From Diphasiastrum complanatum (lineage: Eukaryota > Streptophyta > Lycopodiopsida > Lycopodiales > Lycopodiaceae), in NCBI GenBank assembly GCA_029204225.1, contig CM055094.1, positions 16,273,595 to 16,337,594 on the forward strand: a stretch of 64,000 nt of DNA, in the 5' to 3' direction. A program made the translations under genes and the position numbers. The notes beneath the pieces are model-generated. The model had not been told where the DNA came from, ran no database searches, and saw nothing but the letters and a program-made list of their open reading frames with translations. Of this stretch, positions 12,551 to 23,312 are shown one piece after another (position 1 is the first letter of the stretch; every line of letters starts with the position of its first letter).

Positions 12551-12562
12551 GCTCTGATACCA
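12551..12562 (-). other. primer-binding site of copia A
   Basis: On the minus strand TGGTATCAGAGC directly follows the 5' LTR. It is complementary to the 3' end of initiator Met-tRNA, the usual plant copia primer. It fixes the element's orientation as minus and the LTR's inner edge at 12563. Confidence 0.9.
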
Positions 12563-12799
12563 TGTCAATGATCTGATAAGCACTATCAATCCTTCACCAT
12601 AAGCAATCACCATAAGGAGGAAGAGCAAACACTATCACTGTATCACACCGAATAATGAAGAGTACAATAAACCCTAAAGATAGAGAGAGAGAGAGAGAAA
12701 CTAGTAGTTGACTATAGACTAGCCTACAGCTACTTACAGCTGGTATAGCTGTCAACAGTAAATCGTAAACAATGTTAATTTTGTCATTGATTTCTAACA
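12563..12799 (-). repeat. 5' LTR of copia A (237 bp)
   Basis: On the minus strand it begins TGTTAGAAATC and ends GATCATTGACA next to the primer site. It matches the LTR of copy B (23044-23312) over its whole length, including shared blocks near ctatagactagcctacagc. A short GA tract (about 12681-12701) sits where copy B has a long TA/GA microsatellite. No matching 3' LTR is present in the window. Confidence 0.88.
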
Positions 12800-14980
12800 A
12801 TAGTGACAATGATCCACAAAAGGTGTTGGAGAAAACTAGCAACCTTGACAAAATGCTAGGCTCGATGCTTTTGCCTTTTGATAGTTGTTGAGTTATATAT
12901 TTTATGCTACTTTTACTTTTGTTTAGGGATCTTCTAACATTAGTTGGGGGCTACACCATATGGTCTAGACATGGCTGAATTGCTTGACTTCATGGTTCTG
13001 GCAAACACTTACTTCCAATCAGTCAAGCTACTTTTATTTCCATGTGTCTTATACCACTTAGTTCCTGCCTAGAATATCTTTATAGGCATTGATGCATTTG
13101 GTCACTGAGTGCGTGTGTTGTAGATTCTTTGATGGAAAGTGGTCTATAGTTTACTATTTAGGTTATACCAATGCTTTCTAGTTATCAATTTGGCAAAAGC
13201 TTCCTTGATATCATTTATGTGTGATTGACTTTCAGTAAAATCAAGAAGAAAAAAGAAGTGGCTCAAAAAGCTGAACAATCTAATTGCTACTTGAAAGAAG
13301 ATGGATGGAGAGTCGTCATACATAATGGGCCATGTGAAGCGGATGTTAGAAGACAATTTATTATTTGGTTATAGGTTATGTGAATGTCACTTATGTTTAT
13401 TATTTGGTTAGAGGATATGCGAATGTTACTCAAGTAAAATAGCTAGACATTTACACATTATTGTTATTATTTCATCAAGTTAATAAGTACCTACTATTTT
13501 TTTAAAAGACAATGAACTAGATTACTATTGAAACCATGCTAAAAAGTAAGTAATGTTATGGTTTGTTACTTACACCACGACCATATATTATTATCTTCTA
13601 GGGTATTGAGGCAACTTTATGCCTTTCTTCAATGCAATTTGCAATTGAATATTTGGCATCTTGAAGTCAAGGCTTGTCAGTCCCTACATTGTGTATACAT
13701 GTTTTTGAGAGAATCGCGATTACTAGTAAGTTGGGTTCTGGTGTGTTATGGTCTTCTATTCTTCTGCTTACTTCTCTTGTGATTATTATGCGGCTCTTTT
13801 TCTTGCCTTCCTTATTGAGTATTAAACTTGTGTTGGTTTCTTGCTTATATGTTATGGTCAATGACTTTCTTCATGTCTCGGGCTTTATCATAGTTAGGGC
13901 CTTTCTATTTCCTTGTTTTTTGGCCCTACCTATATGGCAAGGATAACTGGACCATTTTTGTGTTTGGTGACATGTCCTTCATAAAGTTGGGGTGGGACAA
14001 AGTGATATTTATTATTATTCTTATTTGTTTATTTATTTTATTGCTTATGTACTTAGTTTCTTTTGGAGCCCGATGGAAGAGTTGAGAAGCATCATGGTTT
14101 GCATTAAAGGAACTATTGATCCCACCCTTTGTGAAGATACTTCTTGTGACTTTTCAACTGTTTTATGTCCACGTCCCTATAGTATGTCCATGTGTGTTGT
14201 TACGTAACGTGGCACGAACTCCTATAATGTGAGCATAAACTCTAGTTGCCCATGGGGTAGGTCTAGAAGCAATGTTGAAATTTGACGTTTGTGGTTGCCA
14301 TTCATGCTTTATTTTCATGACGTCTTTCACAATGTTGTGTGATGTCCTTACCTAGAACTTGCCTTTTAAAGATTATTTTGCAAAGGACAGGACTTTCATG
14401 CAAATTTCATTATTAAATTTTAATATTAAATTCCAAGTAAAAAAGTATAAGATTGTCTAGTGCTGGCAAAAAACTGACAAATACAAATAGCCCAATTGTT
14501 GAAATTCAATTTTTACCACTTTATTTTAAATTTATAGGTTTTTAATATGGCTCAAAATCAACTGATTTTAGTTATAAATCAATTGGTTTTAGTTATAAAT
14601 CAACTGGTTTTAAGGTTTTATTTTAACCTATTATCGATTCCATATAGTTTTGCAAGTTTAAGGTTAGTTTTAAATTTGTTCACGAGCACTCATTTGTCCT
14701 ATTTACATTTCTCACGTAGATTTCAAGAAAACCATTCAATGAACAAGACTGGAAGCTTCTAGGCTGAATCTAGATGGATCATGCCCACTAGCCCTACAAG
14801 TTATTTTAACTTCAAAGCCCAAACAATATTAAGTTATAATTTTGAAACTTGCAAAGAGTCAAGTTCCAAGTTAAAATAATGTGTCATGTACTTATTACAA
14901 TTTAAACAAGCACCTTAACTTATGACACTTCAAATAGATTTTAGCCCATCAAAATGAAGGTTTTAAACAGATTATACACT
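12800..14980. other. intergenic DNA, no gene recognised
   Basis: No frame exceeds about 90 codons and none is recognisable. Small local duplications occur: about 40 bp near 13356-13436 (gttatttggtt...gaatgt) and a 23-bp unit two to three times near 14566-14615 (ttttagttataaatcaa). No LTR ends or RNA genes were seen. Confidence 0.45.
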
Positions 14981-14989
14981 TCAGTGTTG

Positions 14990-15735
14990 ACGACCTAAAA
15001 TTACAAGAGTATTTGGTTGTGATGCTTACGCTCATATCCTTGATGAGAAATGATGAGAAATGAAAGAAATTGGATGCAAAAGCTGTCAAGTGTATTTTCC
15101 TTGGATATGATGAGAAGGCCAAGGCATACATGATGTATGACACAAATGCACAGAAACTTGTGATTTCTAGGGATGCTACATTTGACGACATGGGTCAAGG
15201 TGAACAATCTGAAGTAATCATTGAACTTTTTGATGAGGGAGGGAAAGTATGAGTCAAGAAGGAAGTGGATTTTGATGCGGAAGATCCAATGGACAAAGGC
15301 AAGTTCAATGCTGAAATCCCTAAGAGAGTACCTAAATGGTACTTATCAGTCACAGGTGATGCTAAGAAGGGAGATACTCTCGAATCTAGAGAACAAGGAG
15401 AGCTTAGAAGGTCAAGCAGAAATCGAAAACCTCTTGCAAGATGAATCTAGCCCTAATGGGTTCCGTGCTCAAGGCTCAAGAACCAAAAAGTTTTGATGAA
15501 ACAAAGGAGCACAAGGAGTGGCATGCAACTATGGAAATAGAAATGAGGGCCATATCAAAAAGTAAGACGTGGAACTTGGTTGAGCTACCTGATGGTAAGA
15601 CACCTATCACTTGCAAATGGATTTTATAAGATCAAATATGGAGCGGATGGGCAACTCAACAAGTACAAAGCACGGTTGGTTGCGAGAGGATTTGAGCAAC
15701 AAAAAGGTATTGATTTTGAGGTAGCTATACATAGC
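14990..15735 (+). pseudogene. copia fragment: integrase C-terminus to start of RT, plus strand
   Basis: From about 15000 the sequence reads VFGCDAYAHI, two stops, then LDAKAVKCIFLGYDEKAKAY, the conserved copia integrase C-terminus. After one stop near 15250 comes the linker, then EPKSFDETKEHKEWHATME and LPDGKTPITCKWI, the RT entry block. After a frame change it continues as KIKYGADGQLNKYKARLVARGF up to about 15735. The family then breaks off, before the catalytic YVDD box. It belongs to a different copia lineage from copies A and B, and points the opposite way to the RNase H fragment just beyond. Confidence 0.87.
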
Positions 15736-15770
15736 TAAGATAGTAATCACTGATCCTCGTTACAAAATAA

Positions 15771-16189
15771 TGTTAGAATCATTGTTACAAAAGATGTCTG
15801 TCAGGGCGTTGACTCCATCATTGATGATTGGAAGTCAGTTGATCAATGCATTGGAATCCTAAGTTAATATACTTACAGTCCCACAGAAAGTAGTCGTTAC
15901 TTTAACTGTATGTGGGTCGGATTTGTAATTACAAAGGGTCAGATTTATACACTGGGTCAGATTTTACAAAGGGACGGAAAATATACAAAGGGTCGGGTAA
16001 TTTACAAAGGGTCGAATAATTTACAAAGGGTCGGATTAATTAGACTCGATCTGATCCACCTGTAGTTTTGTCCTGCAGTAAACCAGGGAAATCTCCTTGC
16101 TCTGCACTTTCTCTCTAAGGTAGTGACTGCTTACTTCGAGAGTGAAATCTTAGATTCAGAGATAGTGCAATAGTGCTTTGATTGTCACA
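15771..16189. repeat. LTR-like segment with internal minisatellite
   Basis: It starts TGTTAGAATC and ends GATTGTCACA, giving LTR-type TG...CA ends on either strand, so orientation is unresolved. About seven degenerate copies of a 14-20 bp unit (ttacaaagggtcggat) lie at about 15910-16040. It separates a plus-strand integrase/RT fragment from a minus-strand RNase H fragment. I see no convincing target duplication, primer site or polypurine tract, so solo LTR is an inference. Confidence 0.5.
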
Positions 16190-16194
16190 GTAGA

Positions 16195-16590
16195 GGGTCG
16201 TTGGATGTGACTGCAAAATTTCGATATATGCAAGTAGGTTCCTCAGCCAAATTGTGTCCTTGGTATTCCAATCCTGTTGGATATAATGCTATTGAGGTCT
16301 GTTTCCGGCTGTTCCATGAAATTGGGCCTTGGTTGAACAAGAAGACAAATCCAAAGGTTGATTTTCTTGTGTCAATATCTCCTATCCAATCTACATCTGT
16401 GTAGCCCTCCAAAATGTTGCAGGTTGGCTGCCTCCATAGCAGATGCTAAGGTGTTTTGTAGCTTGGACATACTTCATGACTTTCATGAGAGCGTTCCAAT
16501 GAACTGGACCTGGATTTGAAAGAAATTGACTGCCGAAAGGTGATGTCGAAACAATTTGACAAAAGAGATCAGAAAGCCTAGTATATAATC
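16195..16590 (-). pseudogene. copia RNase H fragment, minus strand
   Basis: Read on the minus strand from about 16590: SNPGPVHWNALMKVMKYV, then KHLSICYGG, a one-base frameshift, then EGYTDVDWIGDIDTRKSTFGFVFLFNQGPISWNSRKQ. This is the end of copia RT plus RNase H, with the usual DxDW-x-GD block. It degrades after EYQG near 16250. It is oriented opposite to the fragment ending at 15735, so the two are not simple neighbours from one element. Confidence 0.87.
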
Positions 16591-17055
16591 AATATTAGTG
16601 CATGACAATATAATTCCCCATGTTAAATTGACTATGACATTAAGTCAAGCTTGGAGCATGCTTCAGAGTTCAAAAGAGCACACAAGCTCCTCTTCATACA
16701 TACATGAGTTGTGACCATGATAAAAAAAAGTTCTTGATGATCTTGATCCTCTTGATGTGTACACCTGTTGGCAATTGAAGTGTGGGAGCAAGTAAGTTGG
16801 CACAATAGAATCTAAGAATGTTTATAAAATTAGAACCTTACTATGAAATAACACATTTTTTATTAGATATTTTGGTTAGAAGAAAAATTCAATTGGCATC
16901 TCGCATGTAAAAGTAGTGAGCTTACTAAAAATAAACTTATTCTTAGAGACTTATTAGCTAACTTAGCCTAGAATTATTTTGTACAAGTTAAAAAGTTGAG
17001 CTTATATAGATCCAAGTATAAGTAAAATGTTAAAACTTCTAAACTTGAGGTTAAG
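16591..17055. other. short intergenic stretch
   Basis: AT-rich sequence with no recognised coding, RNA or repeat signal, between the RNase H fragment and the next LTR. Confidence 0.4.
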
Positions 17056-17519
17056 TGTTACGGCCATATGCAGTTAAGGACATGGAATAGTCCTAATATG
17101 GTAGACCGGCCCTCCAGTGTTCGAGATTATTGGTCACGCCTAGATTTAATTCCACATCGAACCTTGAGAGAACCTAGACACTCTAATTGAGACATATGGA
17201 GTGCTGCATGTACGTGTGACAGATATAGGCAAGAGGACTGCATGAAGAGATGTAATCGATTTATAGTTGGACTGCATGGAGATTGCATGGGTTCATGCAC
17301 AGAAAACTACTCTCTATATATTGGGGTAGAAATTCTCCAGTCGACAACTTGGTTCAGGTCACCAGTTTCCCTCTTGCTATCACATGTCATGGCTTGGGGG
17401 CTAGATCCAAGTTTGATCTAGGTTTGGTTGAGTGGTTTGGCTCCATAGTCTCTCTTATTGTGTTCTCCTATTCTCATCTTAGGGGTTTTTCCTAATGGTC
17501 CATTGGTATCAGAGCTCGG
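17056..17519 (+). repeat. LTR (17056-17502) and Met-tRNA primer site (17504-17519)
   Basis: The LTR begins TGTTACGGCC and ends GGTCCA. One base later comes TGGTATCAGAGCTCGG, a textbook copia/gypsy primer site. The LTR is about 447 bp on the plus strand. No second copy lies in the window, and the 2.6 kb downstream has no recognisable gag or pol, so the element is either gutted or non-autonomous. Confidence 0.75.
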
Positions 17520-20185
17520 CTAAGATGCGATCTTGGATGGGAATGGAGGCAAGTTCTACATCGGATTGGAAGGTGAAAGCACTTGGACTTATGTTCCGGT
17601 TTGGAGGGCTGATTTTTCAAGGGGAATCGGTTTTGGATTCACTAATTCTTGGGAGAAGCATGTTCAGCAAGAGTGGTGGTAGAGTACTAGAAGAGTGGTG
17701 GTAGAGTGCTTTCCCACTAGTTTGATCTTTTGTGAATATTGCTTCTAATTAGTGTTTTATTCATTACCAATTTTCTGATTTTTTTGAAAACTTCTATTGG
17801 ATGTAGAATGTTTTGCATGTGCAAATTGTGTATCTCAATGCTTGGAATTCATACTATTGGAGGATGAGATAGTTGTGATGTTACGCAATGTTCTTTAGGA
17901 AGTTGGTTTCATGCACAACTAATTGGGTTTATTGACTGATTGATTGGGATCAATTTGTCCGGTTGGAATAAACTTTTAGTGTGTTGTTTCATGAAACTAG
18001 TTGTTGCAAGAGGAAGAGGATAGTTCTGTAAAACTAGTCTTTTTATGATTCAGGCAAACTTAGAACATTGAAGGGAACTGCAATTATGTTAACCTTCTAA
18101 CTGTAGCTATGAATCAGCAGTGAGATGAGAGAGAGCTTCACTCTTTGGGAGTGATGGGACATTTGTTCCCTGTTATTTCCTTGGTTAATTCTCTACTTTG
18201 CTGTGTATTCATCCTGGAGGTATTGAGGGAAGTATGGACAATGGTTTACAGAGCAGAAACACTTGTGCATGCTAGTGATTTTCTCATAAGACTACCTCTA
18301 GTGATTGAAGCTCCAAAACCCTGTTTTTTTTTGCTTCTTCAAATTCGGTCTATTGAATTTCAGGAGGCAAAATGCTGGTTGATATAAGAGGTCTTGGGAA
18401 GATGCTTATATCTGGCCAGATTCATTGCTGAACTTTTCAATCATTGCCTTCTGGGATTGATGCATGAATGAGATTCAGCTCTGTGGATTTGAAGTTGATT
18501 CCAACAAAAGAATACCAACAATTTAGAGGCTTGTTTTTCACCTTTTCTGGGTGCTAGATAGATGATTGAAAAGTTGAGGCGTTGATGAACACCCTGACTG
18601 GTAGATGAATGAGCGGCTGTGAGGCTGTTGGACGTTTTTTCACAACAAAGGCTACTTTGGATGAAGCGCGTGGAGGAAGCCCGTGATTGCCCTTGATCAG
18701 TCGAACTGTTGACTGCCAGAACTGCTTTAAATAGGTCGGATTCCTTTTTGAAACAATTGTATAAGCTGTTGAATCCTTTCTTGTCATAAAATAGCTAACC
18801 TGCAGTAGATTGTGTGAAGATGGCTCGTTGATGGCAATCGGAGGGGCGAGCCTCCATGTTTTTCCAATATTGAAGGAGCGTTGTTGTCGGAGGGAAGCTT
18901 CTGGATAAATGATAAGATGAAGCGAGATGTGGCTGGCGGCTGAAGCAGCCGAGAAGAGAGTCTTCTTCAAGCTAGGTTTTGGGACTTTGAAGCCCTAATT
19001 TGGGGTTTTTTTTTTAATTGGTTTTTGCCCCAATGCATGGTTAAGTCCTTTTGGGATCTATGCTTTTGAACTTCAGGCTCTAGATAACTAAACTAGGAAT
19101 GAAGTTCAGGGCTATCCAATGCTTTGATGGCTTGACCCACGACTTTATGGAATTTCGTTTAGTTATAAAGCCTTCGTCAAATTAAATAGGTGATTTTCGA
19201 AAATTCTACCTAAAATGACATTCAAGAATGGTATTCTCCAGACTGTGATCGGAAAAGTTGATCGAATGAATAATTTTCCTATCCTAATGGAAGGTTTGTG
19301 ATCTAGGTTCATAGGTTTAGGATTGAGGGAAAGTTATTAGTTTCTTTGAGATTTTCCCAGGCATGTACCCAGTAAGGAAATTCGATTCCTTGGTACTATG
19401 TTATTTAGCCAATTAACTCTGGAGTATCGGTACATCCAATAGAATGAGTTAACTAGTGTTTGTGTTTCATTTTTTCTTTTCGACTCAATGGAACACCGTG
19501 GGTTTGTTATTGCATTATTGGGCAAGCCAAAGCTTTTGAGATACTTGTTAAAGTGAATAAATGGAATAAAAGTGATAATATTTGGAGGTAGCTCTTTATT
19601 CGACAAAACTTTTGTGTTGAATACCGTAAAAGATGTACCCGAATCCAAATTTTATGGGTTTTCCATTAATTACAGGCAATTTTTAGACATGCTTAAGCCA
19701 GTGTAAGAAAAAGGAAAGCAGCTTAACATTTACTTGTGTCTAAGGAGTTTCCAGTGCCTTAGCTGATGAAAACTTTTGGGTAACCGAAAAGTCGTAATGG
19801 TGGAAGGAAATGGGACACATGTGTTTGTAAATGGGATGGTGTTATGTAATTTAGATTGTAAATAATCCTTGTAAGAAATTGCATAGTACTGGTTGGTGAG
19901 TTCATTAAGTTGCATTCATATTGAATATCTATAGGACCATGACCCTAGTTGTTACTGAAAACTGCAAAGCTCTGATCCTATGTTGGATATAGGATAGTCA
20001 TATAATTTTGATTTTATGATAATCAGATCTAGAAGCAAAGAATTTTCTTGGGGAGAAAACTGATGGTATGGGACATCAATGATTTCAAAGGGGAATTTTT
20101 GTGCGAGAATGATCTATAGACTAGTGGTTAGTATTTACAATAATTGTAATGCTAATGAATGAAACCATTAGTTGTTTTGGTTAGT
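17520..20185. other. decayed interior or intergenic DNA
   Basis: Downstream of the primer site nothing matches gag or pol. The longest frame is a 138-codon minus-strand ORF at 18970-18554 (MKKTLFSAASAASHI...), rich in Ser, Lys and Arg, which I do not recognise. At 20186 the truncated end of copia B begins. Confidence 0.4.
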
Positions 20186-21103
20186 TTTAGAATCTGTAAA
20201 CTTTGAGCACTGATATGACCAAATCGTTGATGCCAAAGATCACTTCGACTATCAACAGTGCTTACCATAGCTTGAGTAAAAGATCTCGCATTCAATTTGT
20301 AGAGTCGATTCTCGTTGACTCTAGCTCCTGTAGCAATCACTTTGTAATGATTCTTGATGTCCTTGACGAGACATTTGTCGCTATCCAACCTTGAGTTGTT
20401 GATCAGCCATCGTCCCAACTGATAGTAGATTATTAGCCAAACTAGGTACATATTGCACATTGCTTATTCGCTTTATCATCCCGCTGGCTAGCTTCACTGG
20501 GACCACTCCAAATCCTTTCACATGTAGCAATTGGCCATCAACTTGTCCAACTTCATCGCCATTGTGGATTTCGTTGAATTCTGAAAACCACTCCTTTCTC
20601 GAAGTCATGTGCTTGGATGCTCCATTGTCGATGTACCAGGTATCCTTGGCTTCGTCACTTGTCATTAGAGCCGTAACGAACAAGTTTGAGCTTTCACCCG
20701 TGTCATTTTCATATTGATCATCATCGTATTGATGTTGATCAGCATAGTTGTCTTCATAATAATCATCATCAAATTGATGTTGATCAACATAATTGCCCAC
20801 TTGCCATTTGCATTTTCTTTGTGCTATCTCCTTCTGTTTCTTGAAGCATTCACGCTCCCAATGGCCAGGTTTGTTGCAAGACCTACAATTTTCAGGTTTA
20901 TTTTGTCTGGAATAGCCACGTCCTTGAACTCGGCCTTGATTCCAATTGCCTCGATTCAGACTATCATTGGCTTGCTCATGAAATTGTTGAAATGATTCCC
21001 GACTTGAGTTCCCTCCTCTCAATTGATACCTACCACGGCCAAATCTTCCGCCTCGTCCTCTATCTGCAAGAGCTTGATCATAGCCCATGTTACAATGATT
21101 CAA
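20186..21103 (-). pseudogene. copia B gag C-terminus, zinc knuckle and protease
   Basis: One open frame (21103-20381) carries a Gly/Arg-rich basic segment, the CCHC knuckle CRSCNKPGHWEREC, an acidic Asp/Tyr repeat region (DDYYED, DDDQYEND) and the protease site WYIDNGASKHMT. Most copia proteases have DSGA here; Asn for Ser is a conservative change. VPSLANNLLSVG follows. A frameshift near 20390 leads into DIKNHYKVIATGAR and LWHQRFGHISAQSL, the HHCC start before integrase. The element stops at 20186, so integrase and RT are missing. It sits one frame away from the gag N-terminus. Confidence 0.9.
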
Positions 21104-21194
21104 GTTCTCTTGACGTTGCTCTTCCTACAAAAGTAATCCACCTAGCTCTTCATAGGTTGGAAGATTCTCCCGTGTGGACATCTGATGTGACTCA

Positions 21195-21671
21195 CTCAAG
21201 CTTGCTATTCAATGTCAATTGAACGATCTCGCGATCCTGTATTCGCTCTCCAACGGCAACTAGTTGATCACGGATCTCCTTTACCTTCAATAGGTGATCG
21301 ACAATAGTTGCACCATCATCCCTCCGTAATGTGTGCAGCTTCGTCTTCAGGAATAGCACTCGAGATGTGTTTGTGGTCTCAAACAATGCCTTCAACATAT
21401 CCCACGCTTCTTTCGGTCCTTTTGAATCCGAAATGTAGGGAATGATATCATCTCTAACTAACAAGTTGATGACATTCTGTGCCTTTCGTTTCCTCCTACC
21501 AAATGCCCGCTGATCTTCTTCAATCACTGGCCTTGTCTCCTCACCTATCACGATCTCCCATGGCTCCTTTTCCATCAGAATGTTCTTCAGTTTGAATTTC
21601 CAAACTACATAGTTGTCGGCTCCTTCCAATCTGCTTGACTCAGTGAGAACGCTTTCGCTTAGCGTTGCCAT
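21195..21671 (-). pseudogene. copia B gag N-terminal domain
   Basis: Start chosen at the ATG 21671 (MATLSESVLTESSRLEGADN), which matches copia gag starts; the open frame above it is leader. The domain has YVVWKFKLKNILMEKEPWE, AWDMLKALFETTNTSRVLFLKTKL and VKEIRDQLVAVGE, the usual copia gag (UBN2-type) pattern that builds the virus-like particle. It ends at a stop after QLTLNSKLE near 21195, and the rest of gag continues in another frame. Copy A has lost exactly this part. Confidence 0.88.
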
Positions 21672-23031
21672 AACTACAATTAGATGACTTCGGATTGTAG
21701 AAATGATTGCAAAAATGGAAAATTTGCTACAAAATTGACAAATAACGTCTCCGACCACTTTCCAATCCGAGTTATGGATTGAAAGTTATGCCAAATTGAA
21801 GATTTTGGCCTTAGAATGGCTCACAACTGCCCTTAAGCCTGAAAAATGGCAATTCTTGCCAAACTACCATTTTTGAAAATTTCCTCCGTCTTGCACAAAT
21901 CTCCGATTTCAAAGATTTTTATATCACTCTGTTCTCTGTTTATCTGCAAAAAAACCACAGTGGACAGAGCCCTTAGAAAGAATGGGCCAGTCCCAAATAC
22001 TAGGGGCACCTGTGGGGCCCTTCAATCTAAAATAAAATTTGAAGAGGAGATTCTTCAATTGATCTGAGCCGTTGATCTGGGATTCATGGACAGTCCAGAT
22101 TGATTTGACTTTTCCTCATTGACACGTGGCAGACAGCTACTGTTCAGTCTTCAGCGGCTTCAAGACCCTCCAATACACTAAGTTTTAGAGGCATTCGGCG
22201 CGTAGACCTGGAGGCAATACAAACATTTCGGGCTGCTGGTCGCGCATTTCGAGATAGGAGACAGGCGTTTTGGGTCACCTTCTTGGCATTTCGGGCTAGT
22301 GTAGCAGCGTTTCGGGTGCTTGACTGGCTTTTCGGGTCATAGAACTGGCGTTTTGGGGCCTCTTACCGTGTTTCGGGTTGTACTAGAGCCTTCTGGTGAG
22401 CAGTGCAGAGACAGAGACAGAGCAGAAAGTCTGTTTCTAAGCAAAAATTGCCTTTCTAAGCCAAATCCTCACCAAAAAATGCGATTTTGAGTGGAAATCC
22501 ACACTGAATTGACTTGTACTTGAGTCTAGCCACTTTCAGAAGTCATCATTACTGAAAATGAAGCTTAAAAACTCTAATTTTTTGTTACAAGGCTACTGTA
22601 AGCAAAAATGCACAAAAAATTGCAAAAAATTGTTCAAATCTCCACCAAATGAACTAGGAACGGTTCCAAACTGCCAGTAGCAATATTGCTAAACTTTTGA
22701 TAGCACAAAATGTTTCCCACAAGTTGATTGAGCAAGTTTTTGATTGAAACTTCTTGAAAACTTGCACTTTCCACAAAAAATTGGGAAGTATTGTAAAAAT
22801 CTCCCCACTCAACAAATTTTCAATCTATCTGATGCTACCCTGGCCTTTCTAATGCCTCCGGGACTGTGTCTTCGTTCCCCACTGATAATTATGAGCTCCA
22901 AAAACCTGCAAGATGCACCAAGGAAAGATTTCTTCCAACTTTTGCCTCTCCAAGCTTTCACATGACTTTGTCACTTCATTGCGGAGTCTATGACAAGCTG
23001 TATCCATTGATCAGGCACGCAGGACTATCGG
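21672..23031 (-). other. copia B 5' leader
   Basis: This non-coding leader of about 1.36 kb lies between the primer site and gag. It is homologous to the copy A leader over blocks near 21700-21900 and near the primer site. A stretch at 22195-22390 is richer in G and C, with repeated ttTcgggct-like units (gcatttcgggct, gtttcgggtgct, ttttcgggtcat). Confidence 0.7.
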
Positions 23032-23136
23032 GATCTGATACCATGTCAATAATCTGATGAGCACTATCAATCAATCACCATAAGCAATCACCACCATCAC
23101 ACTATTACACTAACTGAAAGAGAGTACAATAAACCC

Positions 23137-23210
<74 letters not shown>

Positions 23211-23312
23211 AACTAGTAGTTGACTATAGACTAGCCTACAGCTACTTACAACTGGTAATAGCTGTCAACAATAAATCATAACCAGTAACAAGTTTATCAT
23301 TGGTTTCTAACA
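23032..23312 (-). repeat. 5' LTR of copia B (23044-23312) with primer site (23032-23043)
   Basis: On the minus strand the LTR begins TGTTAGAAACC and ends TTATTGACA, followed by TGGTATCAGATC, a Met-tRNA primer site with one mismatch. The LTR is 269 bp, about 30 bp longer than in copy A because of an internal TA/GA microsatellite. No 3' LTR is found, since the element is truncated at 20186. Confidence 0.88.
23140..23206. repeat. (TA)n(GA)n microsatellite inside copia B LTR
   Basis: About 17 TA units are followed by about 16 GA units. The same position in the copy A LTR has only a short GA run, so the tract expanded after the copies separated. Confidence 0.95.

Noticed and set aside
18554-18970. 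138-codon minus-strand ORF as a host gene
   Set aside because: No recognisable domain, no splice partners, and it lies in decayed sequence downstream of an LTR and primer site.
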